Of a DNA stretch of 64,000 bases, positions 45,620 to 64,000 are shown piece by piece. The notes beneath the pieces are model-generated. The model did not search any database. It saw only the letters and a program-made list of their open reading frames with translations, and had not been told where the DNA came from. A program made the position numbers and the translations under genes. The first letter of the stretch is position 1, and each line of letters begins with the position of its first letter. The DNA comes from Phaeosaccion multiseriatum (lineage: Eukaryota; Ochrophyta, other classes): positions 1,178,001 to 1,242,000 of the forward strand of contig OZ218960.1 of the NCBI GenBank assembly GCA_965112735.1, read 5' to 3'.

Positions 45620-46268
45620 TCTTTTCCTCTGCAACCCACCCTAGTCTATTCGCGGGAATAAGGTAGTCGAAACTATCCTTAAGGACTGGCACAGGAGGAG
45701 AGAGGGGTGAAATGAAGGAGGGATAAGAGAGGGAAAAGGGAAAAGGGAGAAGGGCAGATGAGGTGGCCCAGTCGACAGATGTGAAAGTGGATTACACTCC
45801 GTCAAGGTTTTCTCAATATACGTTGTTCGATTTTTTCTCTCTCTCTTCGACTTTAATGTGTCGCCCACAGCCGTGAGCAAATCACTAATAAAAAACCCAC
45901 GAGAGAGAAGACAACGCAGAAAAAGAGGAGAAACAGCATCAGCAGAAGTAATAAGAGGGAGTTACCGCTCATAGGCCGTGCAGGTGAGTCCTAAGGATGC
46001 GAACAACGCCGCTCCTTCGCTTGCCACAGGTCGGAGCAACACCCTATTGTATAGTGGCTGGAAAGAGTCCACATCCGCTACCTCTCTCTCTCTCTCTCCC
46101 TCTCTGCGGCTTTGTTCTGCTGTCACCCCGTTTCACCATCTCCTCCCTGCTTTCCCCCCTGTGTTCATGTTTTTCATCATGTTTTCTTAACTCTCTTTTC
46201 TCACTTGCACTGGCTTCTTCTTGGCTCTTCTCCTCCCCCCCTCTCTCTGTCTTCATCTCAGCGGAATC
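45620..46268. promoter_or_regulatory. Head-to-head promoter gap: plastid lumen candidate / ABCE1
   Basis: About 650 bp between divergent start codons, pyrimidine-rich near ABCE1. No distinct promoter motif identified. Confidence 0.5.
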
Positions 46269-52528
<6,260 letters not shown>

Positions 52529-53799
52529 GTTTAAAAGAAGACGCGAGACGACGGCCTGCATCATGTCCCCTCGTGACGGGGTTGGTGAGAGGGAGCAGCA
52601 GGAACAGCAGCAGCGGCAGCGGTTGACACAGCAGTTGGTGATACAGCAGTAGTGGACAGGAGCCAGCCTCTCTCTCTCTCTTTCGCTGTCTGCCTGCTGC
52701 TGCTGCTGCTGCCGCTGCTGCTGTATCACCAACTGCTGCTGATTCTCCCTTCGCTCCTGCTCGCGCAAAGGATGGGAGGGAAGGGCACAGGAAGAGAGAG
52801 ATGACACGTATATGCGTCGGCCTTGCCCGTGCGTGGGTCTTGTGTAGCAGAGAAGCAGGGAAAGCAGGCTGTTCGCTTGGACGCAGCTCGTGTGGAGTTG
52901 GAGGGAAAGCAAAAAGCAAGGGGGCAGCAGGAGCACTTGGTGATACAGCGACGGCTTACGGATTCTGAGAGGTGTCTGTCTGTCTGTCAGTCTGTCTGCC
53001 TGTCTGTCGGTCTGTCGGTCTGTCTGTCTGTTTGTCTTCTCTCTTGCCACTGAAGGCCAAGGGGTGTGGTGTGAAGTAGCAGGTACAAGAGGAAAGAAAG
53101 GGCGCCTCTGCGATATCATGGCTTTACTTGCTTCAATCACGAAGGGAGGGCAACGGACGGACGACTTAGCCGTCGCTTCCCTCCCTCCTCTCCCTCGCTC
53201 CATCCCTCCCCCCCCTCCTTCTCCGTAAGTCAGTCCTTGAATGAAGCAAAGTTGCATCTCATCTCTGGTTTTGTATGTCAATAATGACTCAGTCCTGCGG
53301 AGCTCACTGCTACAGTCAATAATGCCACACATAAGAGTTAATCTGCCTCTCTGTCAGTGTCTGTCTGCCTCTCTGTCAGTCAGTACCTCTCTGTCTGTTC
53401 TGTCAGTCTGTCTTGTCCCTCCGCCAAATGAGTCTGTCCGTGTGTCTGTTTGCCGGTCTGTCAGGCCGCCTGTCAGCTTCTATCCGTCGTGTATTACATG
53501 ACAAGGCGTCAAAAAGAGTTGTGCGTTGCGTGTGTGCGTGTGTGCGTGCGTGGCGTAGCGTGGCGCAGCGCAGCGGGCAGAGAGCAGGGAATGAAACCAA
53601 ACGCACCCAAAGAATGTCCGTTCCTCCCTCCCTCCTCCTCCCTCCCTCCCTTCGCTCTCGCTCCCTCTCCTGCCACGTCGCTCAATGAAGCGGAGTTAGT
53701 CTTTCAAAACTCAAAACACTCTGCCCCTCTCCTCTGCCGCCCCTGGCCTGATGGAAGCAAGCTGCCTGCAAGCTGCCTATCTACCTTGTGCTTGCTAGA
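52529..53799. other. Tail-to-tail gap: ABCE1 / PI4K
   Basis: No gene seen. It holds two exact copies of the dispersed 21-bp element in inverted orientation (52629-52649 and 52718-52738), a partial third (52934-52950) and a TGTC-type array (52974-53036). Both genes end into it. Confidence 0.65.
52629..52738. repeat. Inverted pair of the 21-bp dispersed element
   Basis: CAGTTGGTGATACAGCAG (with one more CAG in front) at 52629-52649 and its exact reverse complement at 52718-52738 can form a 21-bp stem with a 68-nt loop. Confidence 0.9.
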
Positions 53800-63444
<9,645 letters not shown>

Positions 63445-64000
63445 CTTTTGGGGGTGGGGTAGGGTGTTGTGGGGGGGGGGGGGGTTGTTCGCGTATGTGT
63501 GTGTGGGTGGGGGAGGGGCAGGGAGGAAAGGAGAGAGGGCGAAAGAGGGGAGACAAAAGAGGGCGTAAGAGATCGAAGAGAGAGATCGAAGAGAGGGAGT
63601 GAGGGAGAGAGAGAGAAGGAGTAGTTGAGTAAGAGAGGAAGGAATGAAGACGATGAAGCATTGAGTAGTTGAGTAAGAGAGGAAGGAATGAAGACGATGA
63701 AGCATTGAGTAGTTGAGTAAGAGAGGAAGGAATGAAGACGATGAAGCTAAGCATTGTGTCGTCGACTGATTCCCAAGAGAGCCTGAACTGCCAACAGCAG
63801 CAGGTAGCCACGCGGGCAGTCCCTCGTTGAAGAAAAGATCAGCATGAGTACCCCCGTTCCAAGGGAGAGCCGACCATCAAGCTTCAGGAGACAGGACGGC
63901 TGTTCCCCCCCCCCCCCCCCTCCCGTTCCGAGGGTCGCGAAGCGACCAACCCACATCTCAGGGAGCAGAGAGCGGCGACAATCGCCGCCTTGCCTCCATG
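63445..64000. other. Upstream side of PI4K; intron or 5' region
   Basis: The first placed PI4K exon needs an upstream exon ending in phase 2, which was not identified. The stretch has a G run (63470-63484), a GA-rich part and three copies of a block of about 43 bp containing AGAGAGGAAGGAATGAAGAC (about 63629-63747). Confidence 0.5.

Overview
The window is nuclear DNA of a photosynthetic eukaryote with many introns. Three proteins point to a secondary plastid of the red lineage, most likely a stramenopile (ochrophyte) alga: a red-lineage light-harvesting protein, a membrane-bound hydroxylase and a twin-arginine protein. Each starts with a hydrophobic signal followed by the phenylalanine motif typical of such plastids (AAAFVP, SSAFTF, DAFAP). 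Exons join at ordinary GT-AG sites. Introns and gaps are loaded with simple repeats (GGA/TCC, GT/CA, GTA, TCAC, GA), so most long open frames are repeat artefacts. Species is not identifiable from the sequence alone.

Fourteen genes were reconstructed exon by exon, with splice phases checked at nearly every junction. In order: Pumilio C-terminus (+, cut by the window start), coiled-coil protein (-), REX1/REXO5-type RNA exonuclease (+), PICH/ERCC6L-like SNF2 translocase (-), plastid membrane hydroxylase (+), membrane J-domain protein (-), light-harvesting protein (+), Fyv7-like rRNA-processing factor (-), ARFRP1/Arl3-type GTPase (+), JmjC-TPR protein (-), PDCD5 (+), twin-arginine plastid lumen candidate (-), ABCE1/RLI1 (+) and a PI4K-beta-type lipid kinase with a PH domain (-, 5' end unresolved).

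The strands alternate without exception, so every neighbouring pair is either head-to-head or tail-to-tail. Head-to-head gaps are about 170-650 bp and must hold the promoters of both genes. Tail-to-tail gaps are about 0.4-2 kb and hold AT-rich stretches, hairpins and repeats. There is no operon-like or pathway clustering: RNA metabolism (Pumilio, REX, Fyv7, ABCE1), membrane traffic and lipid signalling (ARFRP1, PI4K), chromosome maintenance (PICH) and photosynthesis (LHC, hydroxylase, lumen candidate) are interleaved.

The most unusual non-genic signal is a 21-bp dispersed element with core CAGTTGGTGATACAG. It occurs in six exact and at least ten partial copies, in gaps, introns, at 3' splice sites and inside two coding exons in different reading frames. 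No tRNA, rRNA, CRISPR array or intact transposon was seen.
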